A DNA stretch of 64,000 bases from Clostridium gelidum (GTDB lineage: Bacteria > Bacillota > Clostridia > Clostridiales > Clostridiaceae). Where the stretch lies: contig NZ_AP024849.1 of the NCBI RefSeq assembly GCF_019977655.1, positions 2,575,001 through 2,639,000 on the forward strand. Direction: 5' to 3'. Each line of letters starts with the position of its first letter. Positions within the stretch are counted from its first letter, which is position 1. This document shows, one piece after another, positions 27,753 to 36,515 of the stretch. The notes under the pieces were generated by a model, which ran no database searches, was not told where the DNA came from, and was given only the letters and a program-made list of their open reading frames with translations. The translations under genes and the position numbers were made by a program.

Positions 27753-27789
27753 TCCTCGTTCAGTTTTAGCTGAGCGAGGATTTTTTTTG
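27753..27789 (+). terminator. M-box-controlled terminator
   Basis: Stem TCCTCGTTCAG / CTGAGCGAGGA with a TTTTAG loop and eight T. It is the expression platform of the riboswitch. Confidence 0.9.
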
Positions 27790-27922
27790 TTTTTAGAATA
27801 TTAATAACAAAGAAATTTAACATTGATTAACTTGTACAGTATCATAAATATAATTATACTTTATAAGTGGGTATAAAAACTTATAAAGTATGTTTATATG
27901 TATATTAAAAAAGGTGGTGAAT

Positions 27923-27958
27923 TTGAGTGGATGGCTATCCGGCCCAGAACTATTATAA
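27923..27958 (+). CDS. Possible 11-codon leader peptide between riboswitch and corA
   Basis: AAGGTGGTGA at 27911-27920 is followed by TTG AGT GGA TGG CTA ..., giving MSGWLSGPELL and a TAA stop; a GTG six bases earlier is in the same frame. About 20 bases later AGGGAG (27977-27982) can pair with CTCCCT near 28020-28026 around a CTACT/AGTAG hairpin, just before the corA ribosome site. A translated leader that couples to that structure is inferred; it may be chance. Confidence 0.4.
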   Translation: MSGWLSGPELL

Positions 27959-28046
27959 AAATTTAAAATTAAAAAAGGGAGGATTAGGTTGTACTACTCA
28001 TAGTAGATGATTTTATATTCTCCCTATAAAATGGAGGAGGATTATT

Positions 28047-29030
28047 ATGTTTGCACTACCATTCCAAAATGATAAAAAGCAACCTATTGTTTTAAGAAAG
28101 TTAAATACAGAGGTAAAGATTATTGAATTTAATGGTCTTAAATGGATTGACATTATCAGACCTACAAATAAGGAAATTAAAATGCTTGAGGATATGTACG
28201 ACTTTCATGAACTTCTTTTAGAAGACTGTATGACTGAACATCAAAGGTCAAAGATAGATTCGTATGAAGATTATAGCTTTATTGTACTTCATCTTCCAAG
28301 ATATAGAAAAGAACTTTTCAGACTTGATTCTGAAGAATTAGATATATTTATAGGCCATGATTATTTAGTTACACTTCATGAGGGAGAACTTAAACCTTTA
28401 GTAGATTTGGCAGAAAAATGCAAAGCTAATGAAGAAGCACGAAAGGAATATATGGAGGAAGGTTCAGCACTACTACTTTATGAGATAACTAAGGCGTTAT
28501 TTGATTATTGCTTTCCTATGCTTGATAAGATTGGAAATAGTGTTAATGAAATTAATAAACAAGTATTTGCGACTCGATCTAAATCAATGCTTGAAACAAT
28601 CTCAAGAACTAAGATGCAAATAATAAATTATAGAAGTGTAATTAAACCATTAAGACCTGTTATAATAACTTTAGAAAAAGTAATCACAAAATATCTTCCT
28701 AGAGAAAGGGATATATATTTTGATGATATTACTGATAAGATAGAAAAGATATGGGATATGCTTGAAAATTATAAAGAGGTTATAGAATCTGCTGATAGTA
28801 CTTTTGCATCATTAACTAACCATACAATGAATGGACTTATGCGTACTTTTACTATTATTCAAGTTGCAATACTTCCTATGACTCTTGTTAGTGGACTTTT
28901 TTCTATGAATGTACAAGGAATTCCAATGCATGATTTTGAATTTGCATTTTGGATAGTATTTGGAATGATATTTATACCAACAATATGTATTGGCATGATG
29001 TTACTTCTTAAGAAAGATAAATGGTTTTAG
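28047..29030 (+). CDS. CorA-family Mg2+ transporter
   Basis: 327 residues after GGAGGAGG. A large cytoplasmic domain (about 1-260) with the long helix characteristic of CorA is followed by two C-terminal membrane segments. The pore-loop signature appears as FSMNVQG where most CorA proteins have YGMN, a variant seen in some CorA-like proteins. It imports Mg2+ (possibly Co2+ or Ni2+) as a pentamer. Control by the upstream M-box strongly supports a Mg2+ role. Confidence 0.9.
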   Translation: MFALPFQNDKKQPIVLRKLNTEVKIIEFNGLKWIDIIRPTNKEIKMLEDMYDFHELLLEDCMTEHQRSKIDSYEDYSFIVLHLPRYRKELFRLDSEELDIFIGHDYLVTLHEGELKPLVDLAEKCKANEEARKEYMEEGSALLLYEITKALFDYCFPMLDKIGNSVNEINKQVFATRSKSMLETISRTKMQIINYRSVIKPLRPVIITLEKVITKYLPRERDIYFDDITDKIEKIWDMLENYKEVIESADSTFASLTNHTMNGLMRTFTIIQVAILPMTLVSGLFSMNVQGIPMHDFEFAFWIVFGMIFIPTICIGMMLLLKKDKWF

Positions 29031-29113
29031 AAAATAAAAATTGAATATTAAAATAATTAATTAGGATACAGCACTATTTGTTATACCATGGATTTTTTAC
29101 TTTATATTCGATA

Positions 29114-29152
29114 GATTCATCAACTGCAATTATTTGTTGATGGATCTTTTTG
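29114..29152 (+). terminator. Terminator after corA
   Basis: Stem GATTCATCAAC / GTTGATGGATC followed by TTTTTG. Confidence 0.75.
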
Positions 29153-29305
29153 TGATTTATTTCCATGTGACTTATTATAAAGTATATATCCATCAACATA
29201 ATTTTTAAATGTATCTAATAATTCACATGGATCTGAGATGTTTTTATATAAAATTCCAGAATTATTCTTTAAATCATCTAACCATATTGGATAATCTGGT
29301 TGCAT
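29120..29305 (-). pseudogene. Remnant of a GxGYxYP-family gene
   Basis: A 61-codon frame on the minus strand reads 'PIWLDDLKNNSGILYKNISD' and CELLDTFKNYVDGYILYN. This resembles the N-terminal region of GxGYxYP putative glycoside hydrolases (WLxxL...DPxELLxxFKxxxxGYILY). Normal members are over 500 residues, so this is a fragment, and its end runs into the corA terminator. The rest of the 29031-29573 gap is taken up by the left part of a segmental duplication. Confidence 0.5.
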
Positions 29306-29389
29306 GGAATTAAGTGTGTATAAAAAAAGAATGACTTACTTATGTGTGGAAGTCATTCGGAATAATGCTTTTAGGGTAATTAGCTAATT

Positions 29390-30292
29390 ATTTTTCAAGA
29401 GTCATCAATAAAGTATATTTCAGCTAGAATATTTTGAAAAACGTTATTTGCATTATGATAATAATATATGGAGAATAAAATAATTAATTATATACGGTAT
29501 AAAAAAATATTTTAATATAAAAATAAATAGGTAACATATCAGAAAAAATTTCATATGAAGTGAGGTGCAATGATTGAAAAGAAGAAACCTTCTAAGAAGT
29601 ATTTTTTTTATAATTACAATTATTTTTATATTTAATATATGTGAAAGTCCAACACAGGCAGAGTCAAAAGTTGAATCCTATAAAAACCTTGCTATATTAG
29701 TAGATCTTACCGAAGAAAGACTCTATTTAGTTAATAAGGAGAAAAATATAATTGTAAAAAAATATAGTATAGCAAGTGGTAAAATGGAAACACCGTCTCC
29801 AATAGGTACGTGGAAAGTGATTGGTATGTCTAAATGGAGTGGGGGATTTGGCACAAGATGGATTGGTTTAAATGTTCCTTGGGGGACTTTTGGTATACAC
29901 GGAACAAATAAACCAGGATCAATTGGTTCAGAAGCATCTCATGGTTGTATTAGAATGTTAAATAAAGATGTTGAGGATTTATATGAGTATGTGGAGAACG
30001 GAATGACAGTAGCCATATATGGAGGACCGTATGGTTCATTTGAAAAGGGATTAGTAATTCTAAAACCAGGAGATAGAGGAGCAGATGTTCTAGAGGTACA
30101 AAGAAAAATGAAAGAAAAAGGATACTATTCAGGAAAATTAGATGGAATATATGGAGATGGTATGAAACAGTATGTAATGAAATTTAAAAAAGACAATAAT
30201 CTTACAATTAACCATAATATAGATTGCGAGTTTTATAAAAAACTTGAAATAGTAATAGTAGATTAAAATATATAGATATAATTTATTATCCA
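29390..30292 (+). repeat. Segmental duplication, copy A (LDT gene with upstream region)
   Basis: This stretch, from ATTTTTCAAGAGTC through the L,D-transpeptidase gene to TTTATTATNCAATAGTAG, is repeated at 33211-34108 with small differences, including about 180 bases upstream of the gene and about 40 after it. Both copies have kept an intact coding sequence. Pieces of a CDF gene follow both. Confidence 0.85.
29574..30266 (+). CDS. L,D-transpeptidase with peptidoglycan-binding domain (copy A)
   Basis: 230 residues from TTG 29574 with GAGGTG seven bases upstream; the twin gene has GTG at the same place. An N-terminal membrane segment or signal (about 8-24) is followed by the YkuD catalytic domain. 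This ends in FGIHGTNKPGSIGSEASHGC and IRM, holding the catalytic His, Ser, Gly and Cys. A PG_binding_1 domain follows (about 163-215, 'LKPGDRGADVLEVQRKMKEK'). The enzyme forms 3-3 cross-links in peptidoglycan outside the membrane. It differs from copy B at about 18 of 230 residues. Confidence 0.9.
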   Translation: MKRRNLLRSIFFIITIIFIFNICESPTQAESKVESYKNLAILVDLTEERLYLVNKEKNIIVKKYSIASGKMETPSPIGTWKVIGMSKWSGGFGTRWIGLNVPWGTFGIHGTNKPGSIGSEASHGCIRMLNKDVEDLYEYVENGMTVAIYGGPYGSFEKGLVILKPGDRGADVLEVQRKMKEKGYYSGKLDGIYGDGMKQYVMKFKKDNNLTINHNIDCEFYKKLEIVIVD

Positions 30293-30393
30293 ATAGTAGC
30301 ATCTGTGGTTGCATTTTTATCTGTTAGACATTCTTCAAAGCCTGCTGACAAGAAACATCTCTATGGGCATGGAAAAATAGAGAATATATCCGG
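30293..30393 (+). pseudogene. Internal fragment of the CDF transporter gene
   Basis: About 100 bp match codons 47-81 of the CDF gene at 26390 (VASVVAFxSVRxSSKPADKK, then the PYGHGKIENISG-like part). It begins 27 bases after the stop of L,D-transpeptidase copy A and ends at ATATCCGG. Confidence 0.85.
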
Positions 30394-30529
30394 TTATAAA
30401 AATATAAAAGCATTTCCAATTGATAATAAATTGGGTAGATTTGATAAAAATTTTTTTTGTTAGATGGCAAACAATATGTCTTAAAAGAGATTAAGCCTAA
30501 AGCTATTAATACAAGTGAACTTTCATAAT
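30394..30529 (+). pseudogene. Frameshifted C-terminal gene remnant
   Basis: Right after the CDF fragment the frame reads YKNIKAFPIDNKLGRFDKNF. It is broken within a run of eight T (near 30452-30459), and the shifted frame reads LLDGKQYVLKEIKPKAINTS and ends at TAA. A one-base slip in the T run would rejoin the two. The family is not recognised. Confidence 0.4.
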
Positions 30530-30680
30530 AATTGAAATATTGATACTTTATAGCTTGATTTATACAAAAATTTTATACAACATATATATATTGTATGGGT
30601 TTAAAAAATTGTCTGGAAGTGATAAAATTAGTATAGAAAATTAACTGTAAATATTAGATACAAGGAAAGATGGTGGTATA

Positions 30681-31742
30681 TTGAAAAAAGTTTTATTGTT
30701 ATTATCTTTGGCATTATGTACAAGTTTGTTAGGTTGCGGAGCAAAGCAATCGACAAGTCAAGATAATCAAAATCAAAATGGAACTGCTCCAAAACAGATA
30801 ACTGTAAATAATAGTGCTAGTTCATCAGGAGTAAGCACTAATTCTAATTTAGATAAAGAGGCATTTAAGAATGGATATACACCTTTTTCATTAAAGGACT
30901 CAGCAATGTATACCAGCTTATTTCAAGTAAATGGAAATACTATGGTTTTTCCAAACTGGGATGATAATAATAATCTTTCTGTCATAAAGGAGCCTTACCC
31001 TAAAGATGTAGTAAATACTTCTAATGTTAGTGATTTTTTTAATTATCCAGTTAATTCCTTAGTAGTTATAAATAATATAGCTTATTTTTCCGATGCTGAT
31101 AATAAAAGCAATTTATCATCGATAGATTTATCAAATAGAGCATATAAACCTAATTTAGCTTCAGGAAAAGTTTCTAATATGATAGCAGTAAATAATGTTA
31201 TATATTTTATTGATCAAAATGATGGGAATAAACTCCACGCTTTTGATACAACTAATAATGTAGAGAAGATTATATCTTCTGATAATGTTGGAAACTATTT
31301 AGTAGATGAAGATTCTATTCTTTATGAGAATAAGAGTGATAAGTCGACTTTATATAAAATAAATGTAGATGGTACTCAAAAACAAAAGCTCTCTAATTTT
31401 TCAGTAAATAGCTTTGCACCATACTCAGGGCAGATATTAGCAATAAATTCTTCAGATAACAATAATCTCTATTCAATAAACTTAACTGATCTGTCAACAA
31501 AAAGATTAGCAATAATGAATGGAGAAGATATGAAGATTTTTAATGGAACAATATATTTTGTAAATGTAAGTAATAATAGGGATCTTTCGAAAATGACAGT
31601 AGATTTAACTAAGGCAACTACAACTGTAAATTTTAACGATATTTCCGATTATGAAGTAAATGAATATTATCCAACTACTAAAGGTATATTTGCACGAAAA
31701 GGAGTTAATGTTAACAATGGCTATATATTCTTGCCTGCATAA
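30681..31742 (+). CDS. Lipoprotein with beta-propeller-like repeats (DUF5050-like)
   Basis: 353 residues from TTG 30681 after GATGGTGG. The lipoprotein signal is KKVLLLLSLALCTSLLGCGA with the modified Cys at 19. An Asn/Ser/Gln-rich linker (about 22-55) precedes strand repeats such as 'NVIYFIDQNDGNKLHAFDTT', 'TLYKINVDGTQKQKLSNFSV' and NNLYSINLTDLS, which recall DUF5050 propellers. It should be anchored outside the cell membrane. No catalytic residue stands out; ligand binding or a wall-associated role is inferred. Confidence 0.75.
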   Translation: MKKVLLLLSLALCTSLLGCGAKQSTSQDNQNQNGTAPKQITVNNSASSSGVSTNSNLDKEAFKNGYTPFSLKDSAMYTSLFQVNGNTMVFPNWDDNNNLSVIKEPYPKDVVNTSNVSDFFNYPVNSLVVINNIAYFSDADNKSNLSSIDLSNRAYKPNLASGKVSNMIAVNNVIYFIDQNDGNKLHAFDTTNNVEKIISSDNVGNYLVDEDSILYENKSDKSTLYKINVDGTQKQKLSNFSVNSFAPYSGQILAINSSDNNNLYSINLTDLSTKRLAIMNGEDMKIFNGTIYFVNVSNNRDLSKMTVDLTKATTTVNFNDISDYEVNEYYPTTKGIFARKGVNVNNGYIFLPA

Positions 31743-31895
31743 AGGTATTTAGTATTTTTATTTTGAAATATTTAAAGATTGGAAGTATCTAGGTAGAATA
31801 TTTCATTAATATTGAATTGGAAGGTAGCCTCAAGATTTTAAGAATTACATAAATAATATATACATATTTTATGAGTAAAAAAATAAGTACAAAAA

Positions 31896-32015
31896 TTACC
31901 GTAACTTTAAATCGTTAACTCCTATACCTTGAACTATTCCATATGCGGTACTTACAACTACGTTATCTAGATTAGAGGCTAAACTAAACAATAATGCAGA
32001 TAAAAGTAATGCCAT
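31896..32015 (-). pseudogene. Remnant of a YtaF-type sporulation membrane protein
   Basis: A 39-residue frame, MALLLSALLFSLASNLDNVV plus VSTAYGI and a short unrelated end, matches the first membrane segments of YtaF (usually about 200 residues; relative of the MntP manganese exporter). No further part of the gene is present. The remaining 31743-32142 gap shows only an AT-rich inverted repeat before the next gene. Confidence 0.5.
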
Positions 32016-32083
32016 TCCAAAGTCACGTATAAAAAGTTAGCCTTCGTAACATCTTCATATATACAACATATAATGTTCATTAG

Positions 32084-32126
32084 AAATATTATTTCATCAT
32101 AGATATGAAATAATATTTGGTTTTAT
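32084..32126 (+). other. AT-rich inverted repeat before the second CDF gene
   Basis: AAATATTATTTCA (32084-32096) pairs with TGAAATAATATTT (32106-32118) and is followed by GGTTTTATTT. It ends just before the GGGAGG ribosome site of the gene at 32143 and could be a terminator or a regulatory hairpin. Confidence 0.5.
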
Positions 32127-32142
32127 TTGGGAGGTTTATAAA

Positions 32143-33105
32143 GTGAATGAAAGAGCTCCTCAATCTAGTAATTATGGATTTAAGAAGAGTGAGAAAAAGG
32201 TATTTTATACAGTTATCTTGGTATCTATTATTTTTGTAGGTAAATTTACAGGTGCTTTTATGACACATAGTCTTGCCCTTTTTAGCGACAGTTGGCATCT
32301 GTTAACTGATATTGCATCATTACTCATAAGCTTTTGGGGCTTAAAGATAGCAACAAAGCCTGCTAATTGTAAATATACTTTTGGTTATTATAGATTTAGC
32401 ATACTTACAGCCTTAGTAAATAATCTTTCATTAATTATTATATCTATATATATTTTCTATAAAGCAATACTGAGGTATTTTAATCCTGTAGATGTACAAC
32501 CAGTTGGAATGATTATTTTTTCTATCCTTGGGTTAATTGTAAATACAATAATAGTATTAAATCTTAGAGATAATTCCAGTAATATGAATGTAAAAAGCGT
32601 ATTTCTACACTTTCTTGGAGATGCATTATCAGATATAGGAGTATTAATAGGAGGTGTGATAATTTATTTTACACATTTATCTGGAGTTGATACGTTGCTT
32701 AGTTCAATATTAGCTTGCCTTATTTTAAGAAATGCATTTAAAATGGCTGTTGAATGTATTAAGATTCTTTTGGAAGCAGCTCCAGAAGAGGTTTGTATTG
32801 ATGATTTGAAGAAATCCATTAAAGATTTAGGAGGTGTAGTTGAAGTTACAGACGTTCATATATGGAGTTTATCAAAAGAAATTTTATCAATGACAGCACA
32901 CATTTCACTGAAAGAATACAACATAGGAAATTGTGAAGTAAAACTACATGATATACAGCATTTATTAAAAGATAAGTTTAATATAGATCATTCTACAATA
33001 CAATTTGAACAGTGTACTTGTGGAAGCTGTTTTCACAGCAAACCTGATCACAAGTATTGTTGTAATATGTGTATTGATAAATGTGAAAAATCAAAAAATT
33101 ATTAA
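32143..33105 (+). CDS. CDF/ZitB-type cation efflux transporter with Cys-rich tail
   Basis: 320 residues from GTG 32143. Six membrane segments carry DSWHLLTDIASL (segment 2) and HFLGDALSDIGVL (segment 5), the HxxxD metal sites of CzcD/ZitB-type Zn exporters. The cytoplasmic domain includes VTDVHIWSLSKEI. The last 33 residues are unusual: eight Cys and two His (CTCGSC, then FHSKPDHKYCCNMCIDKC), which look like an added metal-binding site. It is not closely related to the CDF gene at 26390. A strong terminator follows. Confidence 0.9.
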   Translation: MNERAPQSSNYGFKKSEKKVFYTVILVSIIFVGKFTGAFMTHSLALFSDSWHLLTDIASLLISFWGLKIATKPANCKYTFGYYRFSILTALVNNLSLIIISIYIFYKAILRYFNPVDVQPVGMIIFSILGLIVNTIIVLNLRDNSSNMNVKSVFLHFLGDALSDIGVLIGGVIIYFTHLSGVDTLLSSILACLILRNAFKMAVECIKILLEAAPEEVCIDDLKKSIKDLGGVVEVTDVHIWSLSKEILSMTAHISLKEYNIGNCEVKLHDIQHLLKDKFNIDHSTIQFEQCTCGSCFHSKPDHKYCCNMCIDKCEKSKNY

Positions 33106-33173
33106 TAGATGATATTGTATTATTAAATAAAAAGTGGAATTTTAAAGATTATTTTTAAATATGAATTGCTATT

Positions 33174-33211
33174 AAAAACTCTTGTTTTTAAAATCAACAA
33201 GAGTTTTTTTA
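33174..33211 (+). terminator. Terminator after the second CDF gene
   Basis: Stem AAAACTCTTGTT / AACAAGAGTTTT followed by TTT. The duplicated segment begins at its end. Confidence 0.85.
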
Positions 33212-34108
33212 TTTTTCAAGAGTCAATAAAGTGTATTTCAGCTAGAATATTTTGAAAAACGTTATTTGAATTATGACAATAATATATGGCAAATAAAATA
33301 ATTGATTATAAGGTATAAAAAAATATTTTAATATAAAAATAAATAGGTAACATATCAGAAAAGATTCCATATTAAGTGAGGTGCAATGAGTGAAAAGAAA
33401 AAACCTTCTAAGAAGTATTTTTTTTATAATTACAATTATTTTTATATTTAATATATGTGAATGTCCAACAAAGGCAGAATCAAAAGTTGAATCCAATAAA
33501 AATCTTGCTATATTAGTAGATCTTACCGAAGAAAGACTCTATTTAATTAATAAGGAGAAAAATATAATTGTAAAAAAATATAGTATAGCAAGTGGTAAAA
33601 TAGAAACACCGTCTCCAATAGGTACGTGGAAAGTGATTGGTATGTCTAAATGGAGTGGAGGATTTGGCACAAGATGGATTGGTTTAAAAGTTCCTTGGGG
33701 AACTTTTGGCATACACGGAACAAATAAACCAGGATCAATTGGTTCAGAAGCATCTCATGGTTGTATTAGAATGTTAAATAAAGATGTTGAGGATTTATAT
33801 GAATATGTGGAGAATGGAATGATAGTAGCCATATATGCAGGACCGTATGGTCCATTTGAAAAGGGATTAGTAACTCTAAAACCAGGAGATAGAGGAGCAG
33901 ATGTTTTAGAGTTACAAAGAAAAATGAAAGAAAAAGGATACTATTCAGGAAAATTAGATGGAATATATGGAGAGGGTATGAAACAGTATGTAATGAAATT
34001 TAAAAAAGATAATGATCTTATAATTAACCATAATATCGATTATGAATTTTATGAAAAACTTGGAATAGTAATAGTAGATTAAAATATATAGATATAATTT
34101 ATTATACA
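33211..34108 (+). repeat. Segmental duplication, copy B (LDT gene with upstream region)
   Basis: This is the partner of 29390-30292. Differences are mostly single bases and short indels, and the coding frame is intact. Confidence 0.85.
33390..34082 (+). CDS. L,D-transpeptidase with peptidoglycan-binding domain (copy B)
   Basis: 230 residues from GTG 33390. It has the same layout as copy A: membrane anchor, YkuD domain with intact HGT...SHGCIRM, then PG_binding_1. Differences include Ser to Cys at 25 next to the anchor and several changes in the C-terminal domain, while the catalytic motif is unchanged. The upstream region is also duplicated, so both genes probably share the same control. Confidence 0.9.
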   Translation: MKRKNLLRSIFFIITIIFIFNICECPTKAESKVESNKNLAILVDLTEERLYLINKEKNIIVKKYSIASGKIETPSPIGTWKVIGMSKWSGGFGTRWIGLKVPWGTFGIHGTNKPGSIGSEASHGCIRMLNKDVEDLYEYVENGMIVAIYAGPYGPFEKGLVTLKPGDRGADVLELQRKMKEKGYYSGKLDGIYGEGMKQYVMKFKKDNDLIINHNIDYEFYEKLGIVIVD

Positions 34109-34124
34109 ATAGTAGTATATTCAC

Positions 34125-34230
34125 CTATGACAATTATAATTATCCAGTTTTTTTGAATTTAGAGGAGGGATTTATTTATGGTTACTTCTGATAGAAAAGT
34201 TAAAGATAATATATCTGGTATGGTGGCAAG
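34125..34230 (+). pseudogene. Deleted remnant of the CDF gene (5' end)
   Basis: The sequence repeats the intact CDF leader (AATTATCCAGTTTTNTTGAA..., RBS, then ATGGTTACTTCTGATANAAA) and about nine codons. It then jumps to AATATATCTGGTATGGT, matching about codons 79-83. About 70 codons are deleted in between. Confidence 0.8.
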
Positions 34231-34274
34231 CGTAGTTATGGCGAAGATTAAGAAAATAGTATATATTAATATTA

Positions 34275-34305
34275 AATAGTGAGCTATAAGCTCACTATTT
34301 TCTTA
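34275..34305 (+). terminator. Hairpin before the OmpR/kinase operon
   Basis: Stem AATAGTGAGCT / AGCTCACTATT with an ATA loop, then TTTCTT. It ends just before the ribosome site of the regulator gene. Confidence 0.7.
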
Positions 34306-34318
34306 TGGAGGTGAGAAT

Positions 34319-34999
34319 GTGGGAAATTATAAAATACTTATAGTAGAAGATGAAAAGCAAATGTCAATGTTTATTGAAATGGAGCTTACCCATGAAGGAT
34401 ACGAAGTTGAAACAGCATATGATGGAAGAGAAGGATTGGAAAAAGTAGAGAATAATGAGTATGATTTAATTCTTCTTGATATTATGATACCAAGTTTAAA
34501 TGGAATTGAAGTTTGCAGAAGAATTAGGCAATTTTCGAATGTACCTATTATAATGCTAACTGCTAAAAGTGACGTTCCTGATAAAGTCTTAGGACTTGAT
34601 GTTGGAGCAAATGATTATTTGACCAAACCCTTTGCAATAGAAGAATTGTTGGCAAGAATACGGGTATATACAAGAGAAAAAGTATTAAAAAATAAGCGTG
34701 ATGAAATAAAAGTAAAGGATATTATTATGAATAACATAACACATGAGGTATTTCGATCTGGCAGGGAAATTCAACTTACCAAAAAAGAATATGATCTTCT
34801 TGAAATGCTATTAATTAATAAGAATATTGTACTTTCAAGAGAGAAATTAATTGAAGAGGTATGGGGTTATGATTATGTAGGAGATACAAATTCGGTAGAT
34901 GTATTTATAAGATATTTACGAAGTAAAATTGATGATGGCTTTGAAAATAAGCTTATAATTACCATAAGAGGTGTAGGCTATGTTATTAAAGATAATTAA
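34319..34999 (+). CDS. OmpR-family response regulator
   Basis: 226 residues from GTG 34319 after TGGAGGTGAG. The receiver (1-118) has EDE at 9-11, phospho-Asp in LLDIMIPS (about 53), Thr in MLTAKS and Lys in YLTKPF. The winged-helix DNA-binding domain (about 130-226) shows 'QLTKKEYDLLEMLLINKNIV', SREKLIEEVWGYDY and TIRGVGYVI. It overlaps the kinase gene by 20 bases. Candidate target sites are the paired repeats at 36516 and 37256. Confidence 0.93.
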   Translation: MGNYKILIVEDEKQMSMFIEMELTHEGYEVETAYDGREGLEKVENNEYDLILLDIMIPSLNGIEVCRRIRQFSNVPIIMLTAKSDVPDKVLGLDVGANDYLTKPFAIEELLARIRVYTREKVLKNKRDEIKVKDIIMNNITHEVFRSGREIQLTKKEYDLLEMLLINKNIVLSREKLIEEVWGYDYVGDTNSVDVFIRYLRSKIDDGFENKLIITIRGVGYVIKDN

Positions 35000-36395
35000 T
35001 AAGGTTTTAAAGATTATTAAAAGTGCAAAAATTTCTATAAAGCTAACAATATTATATGCGTTTATGTTCTCAGCAGTATTACTTCTGTTAAATGCTTCAA
35101 TTTTATATGGTGTAAAGTATTACTTATATAATCAAGCAAATAAGCAAATTGAAGATATACAAACTGTAATATTAAATAACATTACATCACAAAACGAGCA
35201 GTTAGATTTATCAAATAAGGAAATCTTTTTAGATGTTCCATCTAATCAAAATATATACATAAGAATAATACAAGAAGATGGAAAAATATTAAATTCATCA
35301 GAAAATTTTAATTATGAAATTAAAGAGTTTAAGGATAGAATAAATACCTTAGAAGAAAAAGCAAAACATTTAGAGGAAAAAGATAAAGATTTATTATATA
35401 AAAATGTTAAATTTGAAAGCAAAGAATATGGCATTGTATATATTCAAATAGTAAAAAATATGGAGAATGAATATTATTTTATAGAAATATTATTTGCATT
35501 TATGGCTATAGCTGATTTTATAGGTATGATTGCATCTCTAATACTCGGGTATATAGTAAGCACGCGAATGTTAAAGCCTATTGATTATATAACTAAGACC
35601 GCTGAAAATATAAGCATTAATAACCTAAAAGAAAGAATAGAAGGAAACAGTTCTGATGATGAACTTAATAGACTTGTAAATACATTTAACAATATGATAG
35701 ATAGACTTCAAGGATCATTTGATAGACAGGTTCAGTTCGTATCGGATGCATCTCATGAACTTAGAACTCCTATTGCAGTTATTCAAGGATATGCAAATCT
35801 ATTAGATAGATGGGGAAAAGAAGATAAAGAAGCTTTGCAAAAATCTATTTATGCAATTAAACTAGAGGCTACTAATATGGCTGATTTAGTTGAAAAGTTA
35901 TTGTTTCTTGCAAGGGGTGATAGTGGTACTCAATTTATAGATAAGAAAGAATTTTATCTAAATGAACTTATTAATGAGGTAGTATCAGAAAGCAAGCTAA
36001 TAGCACCAAATCAAATAATATCAAGTAACAAAAATGATACTGTAAGTATAATTGCAGATTATAAAATGTTAAAACAAATGCTAAGGATATTTATTGATAA
36101 CAGCATTAAATTTACAGCAGAACAAAATAAAATAGATATAAGTTCAGAAGTTCAAGATACAGTTGTAAAAATAACTATTAGTGATACTGGCATTGGGATA
36201 CCTAAAGATGAAATTAAAAATATATTTCACAGATTTTACATTGTTGATAAAGCTAGGTCTAAAGAAAAAGGTGGCACAGGACTTGGTTTATCTATTGCTA
36301 AATGGATTGTTGATATGCATGAGGGAACTATAGATGTAGAAAGTGAAGAAGGGAAGGGCACAAAAATAACTGTTGTTTTAAAGTTAAAAGTATAA
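34980..36395 (+). CDS. Membrane sensor histidine kinase
   Basis: 471 residues; AGAGGTG five bases before ATG 34980 supports this start inside the regulator gene. There is a membrane segment at about 22-44, an extracytoplasmic domain of about 125 residues with a coiled coil near 115-135, and a second segment at about 165-190. HAMP follows at about 190-245, then the H-box FVSDASHELRTPIAVIQGYA and the ATPase with IFIDNSIKFT, DTGIGIPKD and GGTGLGLSIAK. It phosphorylates the OmpR-type partner. Context with a lipid methyltransferase and PAP2 genes suggests sensing of envelope stress. Confidence 0.92.
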   Translation: MLLKIINKVLKIIKSAKISIKLTILYAFMFSAVLLLLNASILYGVKYYLYNQANKQIEDIQTVILNNITSQNEQLDLSNKEIFLDVPSNQNIYIRIIQEDGKILNSSENFNYEIKEFKDRINTLEEKAKHLEEKDKDLLYKNVKFESKEYGIVYIQIVKNMENEYYFIEILFAFMAIADFIGMIASLILGYIVSTRMLKPIDYITKTAENISINNLKERIEGNSSDDELNRLVNTFNNMIDRLQGSFDRQVQFVSDASHELRTPIAVIQGYANLLDRWGKEDKEALQKSIYAIKLEATNMADLVEKLLFLARGDSGTQFIDKKEFYLNELINEVVSESKLIAPNQIISSNKNDTVSIIADYKMLKQMLRIFIDNSIKFTAEQNKIDISSEVQDTVVKITISDTGIGIPKDEIKNIFHRFYIVDKARSKEKGGTGLGLSIAKWIVDMHEGTIDVESEEGKGTKITVVLKLKV

Positions 36396-36402
36396 TGAAC
36401 GT

Positions 36403-36470
36403 TAGGCATATCATATGCCTTGTTTTATCTAAGTGAGAGTATGAATTATATATTCTCACTTAAATTTTTT
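36403..36470 (+). terminator. Two consecutive terminators after the kinase gene
   Basis: AGGCATA...TATGCCT with TTGTTTT (36403-36427), then AAGTGAGAGTAT / ATATTCTCACTT with TTTTTT (36431-36470). Confidence 0.75.
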
Positions 36471-36515
36471 GTGATTTGGTAATATATATGAAATTTAAAG
36501 GCAAATCTAAGAACT

